64,000 nucleotides of DNA from Mycobacterium nebraskense (GTDB lineage Bacteria > Actinomycetota > Actinomycetes > Mycobacteriales > Mycobacteriaceae). The notes beneath the pieces are model-generated. The model did no database searches. It had not been told where the DNA came from and was given only the letters and a program-made list of their open reading frames with translations. Positions 30,426-39,844 of the stretch are shown piece after piece. The position numbers were made by a program, and so were the translations under genes. Location: assembly GCF_002102255.1 (NCBI RefSeq), contig NZ_LQPH01000107.1, positions 113,381-177,380 of the forward strand, written 5' to 3'. Within the stretch, counting starts at the first letter, position 1. Every line of letters begins with the position of its first letter.

Positions 30426-31382
30426 ATGGCCAACGATCTCGTCGCCACGGTGCCTGACCTGTCGGGCAAGCTGGCAATCGTCACCGGCGCCAACAGCGGT
30501 CTGGGGTTCGGCCTGGCCCGCCGCCTCGCGGCCGCGGGCGCCGACGTCGTCATGGCGATTCGCAATCGCGCCAAGGGCGAGGAGGCGATCGAGGAAATCC
30601 GCAAGACGGTGCCCGACGCCAAGCTGACCATCAAGTCGCTGGACCTGTCGTCGCTGGCCGCGGTCGCTGCGCTGGGTGAACAACTCAACGCCGAGGGGCG
30701 CCCGATCGACATCCTGATCAACAACGCCGGCGTTATGACGCCGCCGGAGCGCGACACCACGGCCGACGGTTTCGAATTGCAGTTCGGCAGTAACCATCTC
30801 GGGCACTTCGCCTTGACCGGACACGTGCTGCCGCTGCTGCGCGCCGCCCAGGGTGCGCGCGTCGTCTCGCTGAGCAGCGTGGCGGCCCGCCAAAGCGGCA
30901 AGATCCATTTCGACGATCCGAATTTCGAGAAGTCCTATGCGGCCATGTCGGCGTATGGCCAGTCCAAGTTGGCGGTGCTGATGTTCGCCCTCGAGCTCGA
31001 CCGGCGCAGCCGCGCGGGCGGTTGGGGCGTCATGTCCAACGCCGCACACCCCGGCCTGACCAAGACCAACCTGCAGATCGCCGGACCCTCGCACGGCCGT
31101 GAAAAGCCCGCGTTGATGGAGCGGCTGTACAAGGCGTCCTGGCGCTTCACGCCGTTTTTGTGGCAGGAGATCGACGAAGGAATCCTCCCGGCGCTGTACG
31201 CGGCCGCCGCGCCACACGCCCAAGGCGGCGCGTTCTACGGGCCCCGAGGGTTCCAAGAGCTGGCCGGCGGCGGGGTGCGGCTGGCCAAGGTGCCCGAGCC
31301 CGCCCGCAACGAGGCTGACTGCCAACGACTTTGGGAGCTTTCCGAGCAACTCACGGGCGTCAGCTACCCGAAGCCGAGCTGA
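30426..31382 (+). CDS. Short-chain dehydrogenase/reductase (Rv2263-like)
   Basis: The 318-residue protein has the cofactor motif TGANSGLG near residue 20, NNAG near residue 100 and the active-site YGQSK near residue 177. The length and C-terminal extension match the retinol dehydrogenase / protochlorophyllide-reductase-like SDR branch. The ATG at 30426 has GAAGGAG nine bases upstream and is preferred to the GTG at 30417. It is divergent from the Lnt-like gene. The substrate cannot be inferred. Confidence 0.88.
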   Translation: MANDLVATVPDLSGKLAIVTGANSGLGFGLARRLAAAGADVVMAIRNRAKGEEAIEEIRKTVPDAKLTIKSLDLSSLAAVAALGEQLNAEGRPIDILINNAGVMTPPERDTTADGFELQFGSNHLGHFALTGHVLPLLRAAQGARVVSLSSVAARQSGKIHFDDPNFEKSYAAMSAYGQSKLAVLMFALELDRRSRAGGWGVMSNAAHPGLTKTNLQIAGPSHGREKPALMERLYKASWRFTPFLWQEIDEGILPALYAAAAPHAQGGAFYGPRGFQELAGGGVRLAKVPEPARNEADCQRLWELSEQLTGVSYPKPS

Positions 31383-31398
31383 CGACTATCGTTGGGAC

Positions 31399-32493
31399 AT
31401 GCGGCCTGAGCCCCGGATGCCCGAATCGAGCATTGTCGTTCGGCCGGAGCCCGCTTACACGCAGTCGTCGCGGCTGCAGGCCGCCGGGTTGGCGCCGGCC
31501 ATCGCGTTGTTCGAGCGGGCCGCCGAGCAGGTAGCGCTGCCCAAGCCTCCGCAGCCCATCGTCATCGCCGACTATGGCGCCGCCAACGGGCACAATTCAC
31601 TCAAACCGATGTCGGCGGCGATTGCGGTGCTGCGCCGCCGCACCCGTCACGACCACGCAATCCTGGTGGCGCACACCGACATACCGGACAACGACTTCTC
31701 GGCGCTGTTTCACACTTTGTCCGACGACCCCGAGAGCTACCTGCACCTGGACTCGGCGACCTTCGCGTCGTCGATCGGCCGCTCGTTCTACGACCAGATC
31801 GTGCCGTCCACGACGGTCAACCTCGGCTGGTCATCGTGGGCGACGCAGTGGCTGAGCACGATGCCCGGCGAAATACACGACCACGTGCACATCACCTACA
31901 GCAACGACGACGCGGCGCGCGCGGCATACGCCCATCAGGCGGGCCTGGACTGGCTCAACTTCGTGGCGTTCCGCGGCCGCGAACTGGCCCCCGATGGTCG
32001 GCTGGTGGTGATGACGATCGCCCTCGACGAGGACGGCACGTCCGGATTCCCGACGCTGCTCGACGCGATGCTCGCGGCGCTACGTGAGCACGTCCGCGAC
32101 GGCCTGCTGCGCCAGGATGAGGCGCGCCGCATGACCATCCCCACATTTGCCCGCGGCGAGAAGGACTTTCGCGCCCCGTTCGCGCCGAGCGGGCGCTTCG
32201 AGGGCCTGTCGATCGACCATCTCGAGATGTTCAACGCCGAGGACCGATTCTGGGTCCGATTCCAGGCGGACCACGACGCCGAGGCCTTCGGGGCGCAGTG
32301 GGCGGCCTTCGCCCGCGCGGCGTTGTTCCCCGCCCTGGTGCGCGGGCTCGACGGCGGCGTCCACGACGCCCGGGCCGGGGAATTCGTCGACCAACTGGAG
32401 CGGGCGGTCGCGGCGCGGCTGTCAAGCGCACCAGAGCCGATGCGGATTCCGCTGGCACTGGTCGAGCTGGTCAAGCGCGAACGATCCCGCTGA
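31399..32493 (+). CDS. SABATH-type carboxyl methyltransferase
   Basis: The 364-residue protein resembles the SAM-dependent carboxyl methyltransferases of PF03492, best known from plants (salicylate, jasmonate and benzoate methyltransferases). The SAM-binding DYGAANGHNSL block is near residue 57 and an early Tyr-Thr-Gln-Ser motif corresponds to the substrate/SAM contact region. Bacterial members are uncommon and their acceptors are unknown, perhaps a small carboxylic acid or a lipid acid. It follows the SDR gene after 16 bp and may share its transcript. It is an insertion relative to the H37Rv order. Confidence 0.75.
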   Translation: MRPEPRMPESSIVVRPEPAYTQSSRLQAAGLAPAIALFERAAEQVALPKPPQPIVIADYGAANGHNSLKPMSAAIAVLRRRTRHDHAILVAHTDIPDNDFSALFHTLSDDPESYLHLDSATFASSIGRSFYDQIVPSTTVNLGWSSWATQWLSTMPGEIHDHVHITYSNDDAARAAYAHQAGLDWLNFVAFRGRELAPDGRLVVMTIALDEDGTSGFPTLLDAMLAALREHVRDGLLRQDEARRMTIPTFARGEKDFRAPFAPSGRFEGLSIDHLEMFNAEDRFWVRFQADHDAEAFGAQWAAFARAALFPALVRGLDGGVHDARAGEFVDQLERAVAARLSSAPEPMRIPLALVELVKRERSR

Positions 32494-32567
32494 TGAGAGT
32501 TTCGACACAACACCGCAACGGGTAACCCTCTGAAGATCGCAACCTGCGATTGCGAGGGGGTTTGAGC

Positions 32568-32930
32568 ATGAGCGTGCAGGACGATAAGTCGGCTGACCAC
32601 GACACCGATCAGAAGCTGACGGAAAAGCCGGAGCCGGACGAAGGGCACAAAGAGAAGGCCGCCGAGATGATGGAGGCCTACAAAGAAAAGCCCACCATCG
32701 TGCTGCCCGGCACCGGCGGAAGCGTTTCGGGCACCGCGGTCAACGAATGGTTGGACGAGGACGGCAATCCCAAGCACGAAGTGCCCGACGGGGCCGGCTC
32801 CGACGAGCAAACGAAAGCCGACGATTCCCGCGACGAACAGGCTTTGCAAGACCAGATCGAGAAGGACAAGGCCCTCAACGAGCAACTCAAAGAGGCCGCG
32901 ACCGCGGAGAACAAGGGCGAAAAGCGTTGA
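32568..32930 (+). CDS. Small hydrophilic protein of unknown function
   Basis: The 120-residue protein is very rich in Lys, Glu and Asp, lacks cysteine and hydrophobic segments, and is probably disordered. A central stretch PTIVLPGTGGSVSGTAVNEW (about residues 43-62) is the only part likely to be conserved or structured. The ATG at 32568 has GAGGGGG upstream. It resembles small stress-associated proteins in composition only, so I assign no function. It ends one base before the stop of the convergent Hsp70-like gene. Confidence 0.65.
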   Translation: MSVQDDKSADHDTDQKLTEKPEPDEGHKEKAAEMMEAYKEKPTIVLPGTGGSVSGTAVNEWLDEDGNPKHEVPDGAGSDEQTKADDSRDEQALQDQIEKDKALNEQLKEAATAENKGEKR

Positions 32931-32931
32931 C

Positions 32932-34671
32932 CTATTGGGTCGTTCCGAGCTGAGGCAATTGGGGGACGCCGCGAATGCCTAAGTCGCCCCCGATCCCTTG
33001 AATGATCTGATTGACCCGGTCCAGCCCCGGGATGGGTTCGTTGAGACCGGGAACCGACGGAATGAGCGGCGCCTCCGGGATCCGTGGGATCGCCGGACGT
33101 ACAGGCGCGGCCGCGAGGGGCGGCGCCTGCTGCGGTTTCGCTGACGGGACGCTGGTCGACGGCGTCTCGGTGTTGGCGGGTGGGTTGGTATCCGTGGTTG
33201 ACGGCGGCGGAGCCTCTTCGGTGGGTGGGGGCGGCTGGGCCGTCGCGGTGTTGGCGGGCGGCGCGGGAACCGGGCTGCTGGTCACCGGCGTCGTCGCCGA
33301 TTTGTTCGCCGAGTGCAGGCCGATCATGACGGCAGTCCCCACGAGAAGCACCGCCGCCGCCGCGCCGACGATGGCCGCCATCACCGGCAGCCGAAACATG
33401 CGGCGCTTGCGCTTCGGACTCGCCGACTCCCCTTGCGCGTCGTTGCTGGTGACCCGCGATTGGTTGCCGGTCTGCGACCAGGCCCGCACGGCCATGGCGC
33501 CCGCGGCCGGGGCCGCCCGGGCCGTCGCGGTCTCCTCCGCCGAGCGGATGTCCGGAATGGCCCGCACCGGCGCCTGCGCGGTCGCCGTGACGGGCGCGGA
33601 GGGCGCCAAAGCCGACGCCGTCGTCAAGGTCTCGCCCGGCCCGTGCGCCGCCCGCAGTGCGGCACCGGTGGCCGCCGTCAGCTGCGGGCGCGGCGTGGTG
33701 ATGACCGGGACGCGGAAGTACTGCGACAGGGTGGTGGTGGTCGCCGGGATGTTCCCTCCGCCACCGGCGGAGACGACGGCAACCAAGTCTTGGATCCCAT
33801 TGCGCGCCAACGCACTTTCCAGCACCGCCACGAACCTGTCCAGCGGTGTGCGGATCGCCTCGTCGAGCTCGTCGCGGGTGACGCGGATTTCGCCCGTCAG
33901 CCCGTCCGTCAGCGTGGTCGCCGTGTTCGAAGACAGCTCTTCCTTGGCGATTCGGCAGGCGGTCCGCAGCCGGCTCAGCGAGCCGATCGCCACGGTGCCA
34001 GACGGGTCGAAGGAAGCGGTGCTCGGCATGTTGGAGATGACGGCGCTCAGCAGCGCCTGATCGATCAGGTCGCCGGAGAAATCGTGCAGGCGCACGGTCG
34101 GGGCCAGTGCCTGGTAGTCGCCGTCGGCGCGCATGAACGTGATGTTGGTGCCGCTGCCGCCGAAGTCGCACACCGCCACGGTGCCGCTGCGCGGTATGCC
34201 CGGGTTGGTTCGCACGGCGAGCAGCGTCGCCGCGGCGTCGGGAATCAGCAGCAGGGGCCGCGCACGGTTGGACCATTCGGCCACCGAACTCAGCGCGGTG
34301 CCCACGGCGTCGACCGCCGGGGATGCCCAGTGGGCGGGATAGGTGACGGCGACGCTCTCGGGCAGGGGCCGCCCGTTGGTGACCGCATAGGCCAGCGCGC
34401 GCATCGCGTCGGCAATCAATTCCTCGCTGCGGTGCACCGAGCCGTCGGCCGCCACGATGCCCCGCGGGTCGGAGACCCGATTCACAAACCCGGTCAGCAC
34501 CAGGCCGGGCTGATTGAGCCGCGGGTTTTCTGCGGGGATGCCGACCTCCGGCGCGCGCTCCGGGTAGAGCGTCAGGACCGGTTTGCGGGTGATGGCCTGG
34601 CCGGCGGCGACCGCCGCCAGGTTGGTAGCCCCGATCGACAAGCCCAGCGCGGTCCCTGCTCCATTGGCCAT
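32932..34671 (-). CDS. Hsp70-like ATPase domain protein with membrane anchor and Pro-rich tail (Rv2264c-like)
   Basis: The 579-residue protein starts at the ATG at 34671 (MANGAGTALGLSIG), with alternative 34695. The first 360 residues look like an Hsp70/actin-fold ATPase, with the phosphate loop at the N-terminus, VCDFGGSGTNI near residue 165 and SAGGGGN near residue 310. It lacks the Hsp70 peptide-binding domain. Instead there is a linker, one transmembrane helix near residue 430 and a Pro/Thr-rich outside tail. This suggests a signalling or envelope-scaffold protein rather than a chaperone. Confidence 0.78.
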   Translation of the reverse strand: MANGAGTALGLSIGATNLAAVAAGQAITRKPVLTLYPERAPEVGIPAENPRLNQPGLVLTGFVNRVSDPRGIVAADGSVHRSEELIADAMRALAYAVTNGRPLPESVAVTYPAHWASPAVDAVGTALSSVAEWSNRARPLLLIPDAAATLLAVRTNPGIPRSGTVAVCDFGGSGTNITFMRADGDYQALAPTVRLHDFSGDLIDQALLSAVISNMPSTASFDPSGTVAIGSLSRLRTACRIAKEELSSNTATTLTDGLTGEIRVTRDELDEAIRTPLDRFVAVLESALARNGIQDLVAVVSAGGGGNIPATTTTLSQYFRVPVITTPRPQLTAATGAALRAAHGPGETLTTASALAPSAPVTATAQAPVRAIPDIRSAEETATARAAPAAGAMAVRAWSQTGNQSRVTSNDAQGESASPKRKRRMFRLPVMAAIVGAAAAVLLVGTAVMIGLHSANKSATTPVTSSPVPAPPANTATAQPPPPTEEAPPPSTTDTNPPANTETPSTSVPSAKPQQAPPLAAAPVRPAIPRIPEAPLIPSVPGLNEPIPGLDRVNQIIQGIGGDLGIRGVPQLPQLGTTQ

Positions 34672-34777
34672 CTGTCCCAACCCCAACTTCAGCAACTCGC
34701 AACCCGGCTAGCCGTTATTGTGCCGCCGGAACCTGTACCGCGTCTTAGCGGCACCTAGGTGCCCGCTGTGCGAAGGG

Positions 34778-35863
34778 TCAGCGAATATTGCCCGCCCCGG
34801 CGATCAGCGGCAGGTCGAGCGGCGTGACCCAGCCCGGCCGCAGGTCGTTGACGGCCGGCACGGCGTTGAGGGCCCGCATCCCGGTCGCCAGGCACCCGGC
34901 CGTCGCCGCGTCGCGCCCCGAACCGTCGGTGAACCGGAACGCGGTTTCCTGGAAGACGCTCGGCGTGCCCTCGATCTCCACCCGGTAGACGTCGTTGTCG
35001 TGGCCGGAGGGCCAGTCGGGGGCGGCGTCGAGGCCGATGCGGTTGACGTGTTCGAGCTGAATCCTGGTGTCGCCTTTGTAGATTCCGTTGATGGTGAACC
35101 GCACAGCGGCGACGTGCCCGGGCTTGATGACGCCCTTGACGGTGTTGCGCTCGGTGGGCGTCACCCACTTGTCCCACGTGGTGGTGATCTCGTCGAGCAT
35201 GATGCCGGCCGCGTGGGCGATCATCGGGACGGTGGCGCCCCACGCGAAGATCAACATGTTGGAGTCTTCCAGCAGCGGGCTGTACTCGGGCTCGCGGCCG
35301 ATGCCCATCTCGACTTCGTAATCGCCTTCGTAGTTGGTGTAGTCGAGCAGTTCGGAGGCGCGCACCCGGCGCACCTCCGAACACAGGCCCATCAGCGTCA
35401 TCGGGAACAGGTCGTTGGCGAAGCCCGGGTCGATGCCGGTGGTGAAGCAGGACGACTGCCCCAGCTCGCAGGCTTCGGTGATGGGCGCGATCCAGTTCGG
35501 CGGGTTGAGGTGCATCGTCGGCCACACCCACGGGGTCATCGCCGTCGAGCACACGTCGATGCCGGCCCGCAGGAAGCGGGTGATCAGCGCGATGTTGTCC
35601 TTGGCGTGCATCGCCGTGGGGCCATAGTGCACCAGCGCGTCGGGCTTCAGCCTGATCAGGGTGTCGATGTCGTCGGTGGCGAGTATGCCCGTCGGCTCGG
35701 GCAGGCCGCAGATGTCGCCGACGTCGCGCCCGACCTTGTCGGGGTTGCTGACGCCGACGCCCACCAACTCGAACAGCGGATGCTTGACGATCTCGGCGAT
35801 CACCATCTTGCCGACGAAGCCGGTGCCCCAGACCACCACACGTTTTGAGCCGTGTTCCGACAT
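34778..35863 (-). CDS. Dihydrodipicolinate-reductase-like NAD(P) oxidoreductase
   Basis: The 361-residue protein has an N-terminal Rossmann fold (VVVWGTGFVGKMVIAEIVKH at about residues 8-27). A long C-terminal domain follows that resembles the 2,4-diaminopentanoate dehydrogenase family, which is common in mycobacteria as several paralogues of unknown role. The ATG at 35863 has GGGAAGG six bases upstream and is preferred to the GTG at 35869. The substrate is unknown. The gene is divergent from the small MmpS-like gene. Confidence 0.75.
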   Translation of the reverse strand: MSEHGSKRVVVWGTGFVGKMVIAEIVKHPLFELVGVGVSNPDKVGRDVGDICGLPEPTGILATDDIDTLIRLKPDALVHYGPTAMHAKDNIALITRFLRAGIDVCSTAMTPWVWPTMHLNPPNWIAPITEACELGQSSCFTTGIDPGFANDLFPMTLMGLCSEVRRVRASELLDYTNYEGDYEVEMGIGREPEYSPLLEDSNMLIFAWGATVPMIAHAAGIMLDEITTTWDKWVTPTERNTVKGVIKPGHVAAVRFTINGIYKGDTRIQLEHVNRIGLDAAPDWPSGHDNDVYRVEIEGTPSVFQETAFRFTDGSGRDAATAGCLATGMRALNAVPAVNDLRPGWVTPLDLPLIAGAGNIR

Positions 35864-35959
35864 ACTCACCTTCCCGTACCCGCCCCCGTGCGACTCACAC
35901 TAGAGCGGCTCGGCTTCGTCTGGGCGGAAAGCTTCCGTTGCACCGCGCGTGATGACACG

Positions 35960-36307
35960 ATGCAAAGCATGACGAAGCATCTCGCCGCACCCGCGCTGCT
36001 GTTCGCCGTTGGTATCGGGTTTGCCGACGCCAGCGGCGTGGCCCACGCGATCCCCCAGATGCCCCAGGCACGCTACGAGGTGACCGGTGCCGGCGTCGCG
36101 CAGTACATCTCGTACCAGACCGACGCCGGCCAGCTGCACCAGGTGAATGCGCCGCTGCCCTGGTCGACGGAATTCACCTCGTTCGGGGGCCAGGTGTTCG
36201 TGGTCAGCGCGCAGGGGGTGGGCCCGATCCGCTGCCGGATCCTGCTCGACGGCAACGTGGTCGCCGATGCGCAATCGGCCGGCGGCAGGACCGTCTGTGC
36301 GCACTAA
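35960..36307 (+). CDS. Secreted MmpS-like small protein
   Basis: The 115-residue protein has a cleavable signal peptide (cleavage likely after VAHA near residue 31) and a small beta-rich domain. That domain resembles the C-terminal domain of MmpS proteins: YEVTGAGVAQYISY, then LPWSTEF, then the late Cys pair. MmpS proteins normally keep their membrane anchor and pair with MmpL transporters. Here the domain stands alone and next to cyp124, not next to mmpL. Start at the ATG at 35960, alternative 35969. Confidence 0.68.
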   Translation: MQSMTKHLAAPALLFAVGIGFADASGVAHAIPQMPQARYEVTGAGVAQYISYQTDAGQLHQVNAPLPWSTEFTSFGGQVFVVSAQGVGPIRCRILLDGNVVADAQSAGGRTVCAH

Positions 36308-36334
36308 CGGTTCACACTCCGCAGGAGGTCCTCG

Positions 36335-37633
36335 GTGAGTCTCAAGACGGGTATCGCGACACGGACGAACGGGGCGCCGCCGCCCGAGGTCCCTCTCTCC
36401 CACATCCACCTGGAATCGCTGGACTTCTGGGGTCTCGACGACGACTTCCGAGACGGCGCCTTCGCCACCCTGCGCCGCGAGGCCCCCATCTCGTTCTGGC
36501 CCGCGATCGAGATGGAGGGATTCGTGGCGGGCGACGGGTATTGGTCACTCACCAAACACGACGACGTTCACTTCGCCAGCCGTCATCCGGAGATCTTCAG
36601 CAGCACCCCGAACATCACGGTCAACGACAACGCGCCGGAGATCGCCGAATACTTCGGCTCGATGATCGTGCTCGACGATCCGCGACACCAACGGCTGCGC
36701 TCGATCGTCAGCCGGGCGTTCACCCCGAAGGTGGTGGCGCGCATCGAGGCCTCGGTGCGCGAGCGGGCCCGCCGGCTGGTCGCGTCGCTGATCACCAATC
36801 ACCCCAACGGGGAAGCCGATCTGGTCACCGAGCTCGCCGGGCCGCTGCCGCTGCAGATCATCTGCGACATGATGGGGATCCCCGAGGACGACCATCAGCG
36901 GATCTTCCACTGGACCAACGTGATTCTCGGGTTCGGCGACCCCGACCTGACGACCGATTTCGACGAATTCCTCAAGATCTCGATGGACATCGGCGCGTAC
37001 GCCACCGAGCTCGCCGAAGACCGCCGCGTCAATCACCACGACGACCTGACCACCAGCCTGGTCGAAGCCGAGGTCGACGGCGAACGGCTAACGTCGGCGG
37101 AGATTGCGTCCTTCTTCATCCTGCTGGTGGTGGCGGGCAACGAGACGACGCGCAACGCGATCAGCCACGGCGTGCTGGCTTTGTCCCGCTACCCCGACGA
37201 GCGGGACAAGTGGTGGTCCAACTTCGACCGGCTGGCGCCCACCGCGGTCGAGGAGATCGTGCGGTGGGCCTCGCCGGTGGTCTACATGCGGCGGACCCTG
37301 ACCCGCGACTTCAAGCTGAGCGGCACCAAGATGGCGGAGGGCGACAAGGCCGTGCTGTGGTACAACTCGGCCAACCGCGACGAGTCAACGTTCGCCAATC
37401 CCTGGCTTTTCGACCTGGCGCGCACCCCCAACCCGCACTTCGGTTTCGGCGGCGGCGGGGCGCATTTCTGCCTGGGCGCCAACCTCGCTCGCCGCGAGAT
37501 CCGGGTCTTGTTCGACGAATTGCGCCGCGAGATTCCCGACATCGTCGCGATCGAGGAACCCGCGCGGCTGCTGTCGCAATTCATCCACGGCATCAAGGCC
37601 CTGCCGGTCGCCTGGACCCCGCCTCGGGGGTAG
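36335..37633 (+). CDS. cyp124: Cytochrome P450 CYP124
   Basis: The 432-residue P450 matches CYP124A1 (Rv2266), an omega-hydroxylase that prefers methyl-branched lipids such as phytanic acid and cholest-4-en-3-one side chains. The heme ligand is Cys379 in FGFGGGGAHFCLG. The I-helix motif is AGNETT near residue 266 and the ExxR motif is present. The GTG start at 36335 has AGGAGG eight bases upstream. It is the last gene here that follows the H37Rv order. Confidence 0.94.
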   Translation: MSLKTGIATRTNGAPPPEVPLSHIHLESLDFWGLDDDFRDGAFATLRREAPISFWPAIEMEGFVAGDGYWSLTKHDDVHFASRHPEIFSSTPNITVNDNAPEIAEYFGSMIVLDDPRHQRLRSIVSRAFTPKVVARIEASVRERARRLVASLITNHPNGEADLVTELAGPLPLQIICDMMGIPEDDHQRIFHWTNVILGFGDPDLTTDFDEFLKISMDIGAYATELAEDRRVNHHDDLTTSLVEAEVDGERLTSAEIASFFILLVVAGNETTRNAISHGVLALSRYPDERDKWWSNFDRLAPTAVEEIVRWASPVVYMRRTLTRDFKLSGTKMAEGDKAVLWYNSANRDESTFANPWLFDLARTPNPHFGFGGGGAHFCLGANLARREIRVLFDELRREIPDIVAIEEPARLLSQFIHGIKALPVAWTPPRG

Positions 37634-37645
37634 CGCCCCCCTTTC

Positions 37646-37707
37646 CGCGAGCAGACGCAAAATCGCATCGTGCGACGCTAGGTTGTGCGAGGTTGCGTCT
37701 GCTCGCG
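37646..37707. repeat. Dispersed hairpin, family A copy 3
   Basis: CGCGAGCAGACGCAA (37646-37660) pairs perfectly with TTGCGTCTGCTCGCG (37693-37707). It shares the GAGCAGAC and AAAATCGCA blocks with the copies at 16202 and 17211. It lies between two genes on the same strand, ending only 18 bp before the next ATG, so it may affect that gene's expression. Confidence 0.78.
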
Positions 37708-37724
37708 CGGTTTATCGTCACAGC

Positions 37725-38288
37725 ATGACGATTCCCGCGTTTCCGCCCGCGGAGGTGCTGACCGCGCGCCAGAAGCTGGTACTCGACCACTTCCACGACG
37801 AGGTCCGCCAGGCCTGGGACGACGTGCTGTCGACCTTCCCGCATCCGCGCTACGAGCTGATCCCGCAGATGCTGGTGCACGACGGCGAGGTCGCGGTGCG
37901 CGACTACTACACCTACACGCGGACCGCGTTTCCCGACCAGGACCACGAGATCATCGCGCTGCGGCACAGCGCCGACGCGGTGATCGTCGAGTTCTGGCTG
38001 ATGGGCACCCACCTTGGTTACCTGGGCAAGGTCCCGCCCACCGGCAGCCGATTCCGGGTCCGCATGACCGCCTATTTCGTGTTCGACGATACCGAAACGC
38101 TTGTGTGCGAACGCATTTACTTCGACACGCTGACCATGATCAAACAGCTCCTGGGCGGGCTGGACATGAAGAAGCCGGCCAACTGGCTGCTGGCCGCGCG
38201 CTGCGCGCGCGGGTTCCTGTCGATGTCGTCGGAGAAGCCGGACCCGGCCCTGACGAATACCGTGCCACCGACATTCCCGAGTGCCTAA
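37725..38288 (+). CDS. SnoaL/NTF2-like fold protein
   Basis: The 187-residue protein starts at the ATG at 37725 ([11 protein letters not shown]). The pattern of an early helix pair followed by a curved sheet with a conserved HD and Tyr-rich stretch ([15 protein letters not shown]) suggests the SnoaL-like ester cyclase / NTF2 fold. Members include polyketide cyclases and many proteins of unknown role. No catalytic assignment is possible. It overlaps the start of the next gene by eight bases. Confidence 0.6.
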   Translation: MTIPAFPPAEVLTARQKLVLDHFHDEVRQAWDDVLSTFPHPRYELIPQMLVHDGEVAVRDYYTYTRTAFPDQDHEIIALRHSADAVIVEFWLMGTHLGYLGKVPPTGSRFRVRMTAYFVFDDTETLVCERIYFDTLTMIKQLLGGLDMKKPANWLLAARCARGFLSMSSEKPDPALTNTVPPTFPSA

Positions 38289-38745
38289 ACTGCACTGCAT
38301 GCGGGCCCTTTACGCGGTGTGCGGCCTGACCGCCCTGGCGATGCTGGGTTTCTGCGCGACGGCCAACGCGGCCCCATCGCCGCAGGGCGCCCACGCCGAG
38401 AAGTGGATCGACCTGCAGGCCGGCGAGTGTGTGGCCGACCTGCCCCCGTCCGACCTGAGCCGCGTGACGGTCACCGTAGTCGATTGCGCGACGGCGCATT
38501 TGGCCGAGGTGTATCTGCGCGCCCCGATGGCCGTCGACACCGCGGTCGCCGGCGTCGCGAATCGGGATTGCGCCGCCGGGTTCGCGCCGTATACCGGCCG
38601 ACCCGTTGAGGGCAGCCCGTTTTCGATCACCTACCTCATCGACTCGAATCAGGATCGCACCGGCGCCGACCCCACGCCGAGCACCGCCATCTGCCTGCTG
38701 CAGTCCGCCAACGGCCAACCCCTGTCCGGGTCGGCGCGCCGCTAG
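38281..38745 (+). CDS. Secreted protein with septum-formation-like domain
   Basis: The 154-residue product (GTG at 38281, or 148 residues from the ATG at 38299) has a signal peptide ending in ATANA near residue 30. Four cysteines in the mature part (GECV, VDCAT, RDCAAG, AICLL) have the spacing of the Septum_form-like domain found in actinobacterial exported proteins. That suggests two disulfides and an extracytoplasmic place. The role is unknown. It ends four bases into the stop region of the convergent haloacid dehalogenase gene. Confidence 0.68.
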   Translation: MPKLHCMRALYAVCGLTALAMLGFCATANAAPSPQGAHAEKWIDLQAGECVADLPPSDLSRVTVTVVDCATAHLAEVYLRAPMAVDTAVAGVANRDCAAGFAPYTGRPVEGSPFSITYLIDSNQDRTGADPTPSTAICLLQSANGQPLSGSARR

Positions 38746-39452
38746 CAGCCGAGTTGCGCTGCGAGGTCGAGGAAGTCGGACGCGTTGACGTCGAACTCGT
38801 CGGAGTACGCCACGTCGGCTTCTCCGTCGGCCCCGAACTCCAGCGGGCGCGCGACGAACGCGGTCTTGAAACCCAGAGCACCCGCGGCGCGCAGGTCGTA
38901 CTTGTGGCTGGCCACCATCATGATCTCGTCGGGGCTCAGGCCCAGATACGTCGCGGCCATCCGATAGATCGCCGGGTCGGGCTTGAACACCCCGGCCATC
39001 TCCGCGGCGAAGACGGCGTCCCAGGGCAAGCCCGCGCGCTTGGAAATCTCGACGACAGCCGACACGTCCGCGTTCGACAGGGTGGCCAGCGTGTACTCGC
39101 CTCTCAGGCGCGTCAGACCGGGCACCACGTCCGGCCAGGGCTTCAGCCGCCGCCAGGCCAGCGTCAGCTCGTCTCTTTCGGCGGCCGGGAATTCGATACC
39201 GCGCTCGTCCAGGACGGCGTCGAGCGCCCGGCGGTACAAGGAGTGGACCGGCACCCATCCGCTGTGGCGGGCCCGCGCCTCCTCCAACGCCGCGAAGTAG
39301 CCTGCGCGCCAACGCCGCACCACGTCGGGCCAGTCGACACCCGGGTGACGCCCGGCGCTGATCCGCCGCGCCTCGTCGCAAACGGTCGAATGAAAGTCCG
39401 TCGCCGTACCTTGCACGTCGAACAACAAAGCCTTAACCACACGCGCAATCAT
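38742..39452 (-). CDS. Haloacid dehalogenase-type hydrolase
   Basis: The product has 236 residues from the ATG at 39452 (MIARVVKAL). The HAD nucleophile is in LLFDVQGT (Asp near residue 12). Motif II is TLSNAD near residue 125 and motif III is the Lys in VFKPDP near residue 155, with an acidic motif IV following. The length and cap match the type II (S)-2-haloacid dehalogenase branch. Dehalogenase activity cannot be told from phosphatase activity here. It is divergent from the DUF202 pair. Confidence 0.85.
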   Translation of the reverse strand: MIARVVKALLFDVQGTATDFHSTVCDEARRISAGRHPGVDWPDVVRRWRAGYFAALEEARARHSGWVPVHSLYRRALDAVLDERGIEFPAAERDELTLAWRRLKPWPDVVPGLTRLRGEYTLATLSNADVSAVVEISKRAGLPWDAVFAAEMAGVFKPDPAIYRMAATYLGLSPDEIMMVASHKYDLRAAGALGFKTAFVARPLEFGADGEADVAYSDEFDVNASDFLDLAAQLGC

Positions 39453-39487
39453 GCAACCCCGGACGCGCATGTATCTACGATGTCCAG

Positions 39488-39844
39488 GTGGCCGACCGCG
39501 CCGACGAGCACGAACCCGACTACCGGTTCACCTTCGCCAATGAGCGGACTTTCTTGGCCTGGCAGCGCACCGCGCTGGGGCTGCTCGCCGCGGCGGTCGC
39601 GCTCGTGCAGCTGGTACCGGAGCTGACGGTCCCCGGAGCCCGCCGCGTGCTCGGGGTGGGGCTCGCGGCGCTGGCAGTCCTCACCAGCGGAATGGGACTG
39701 CTGCGCTGGCAGCAGGCGGACCGCGCCATGCGACGCGGCGACCCCTTACCCCGTCAACCCTCACCGACCTACCTGGCGGTGGGCCTGACCGTGGTCGGGC
39801 TCATCGCGCTGGCGTTGGTGATTGCCAAGGCAGTCATCGGTTGA
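39488..39844 (+). CDS. DUF202 membrane protein (YidH-like)
   Basis: The 118-residue protein has the DUF202 signature [19 protein letters not shown] at residues about 16-34, followed by three membrane helices. The family is widespread and functionally unassigned. The start is a GTG at 39488. Its stop overlaps the next start by four bases, forming a coupled tandem pair of DUF202 genes. Confidence 0.85.
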   Translation: MADRADEHEPDYRFTFANERTFLAWQRTALGLLAAAVALVQLVPELTVPGARRVLGVGLAALAVLTSGMGLLRWQQADRAMRRGDPLPRQPSPTYLAVGLTVVGLIALALVIAKAVIG

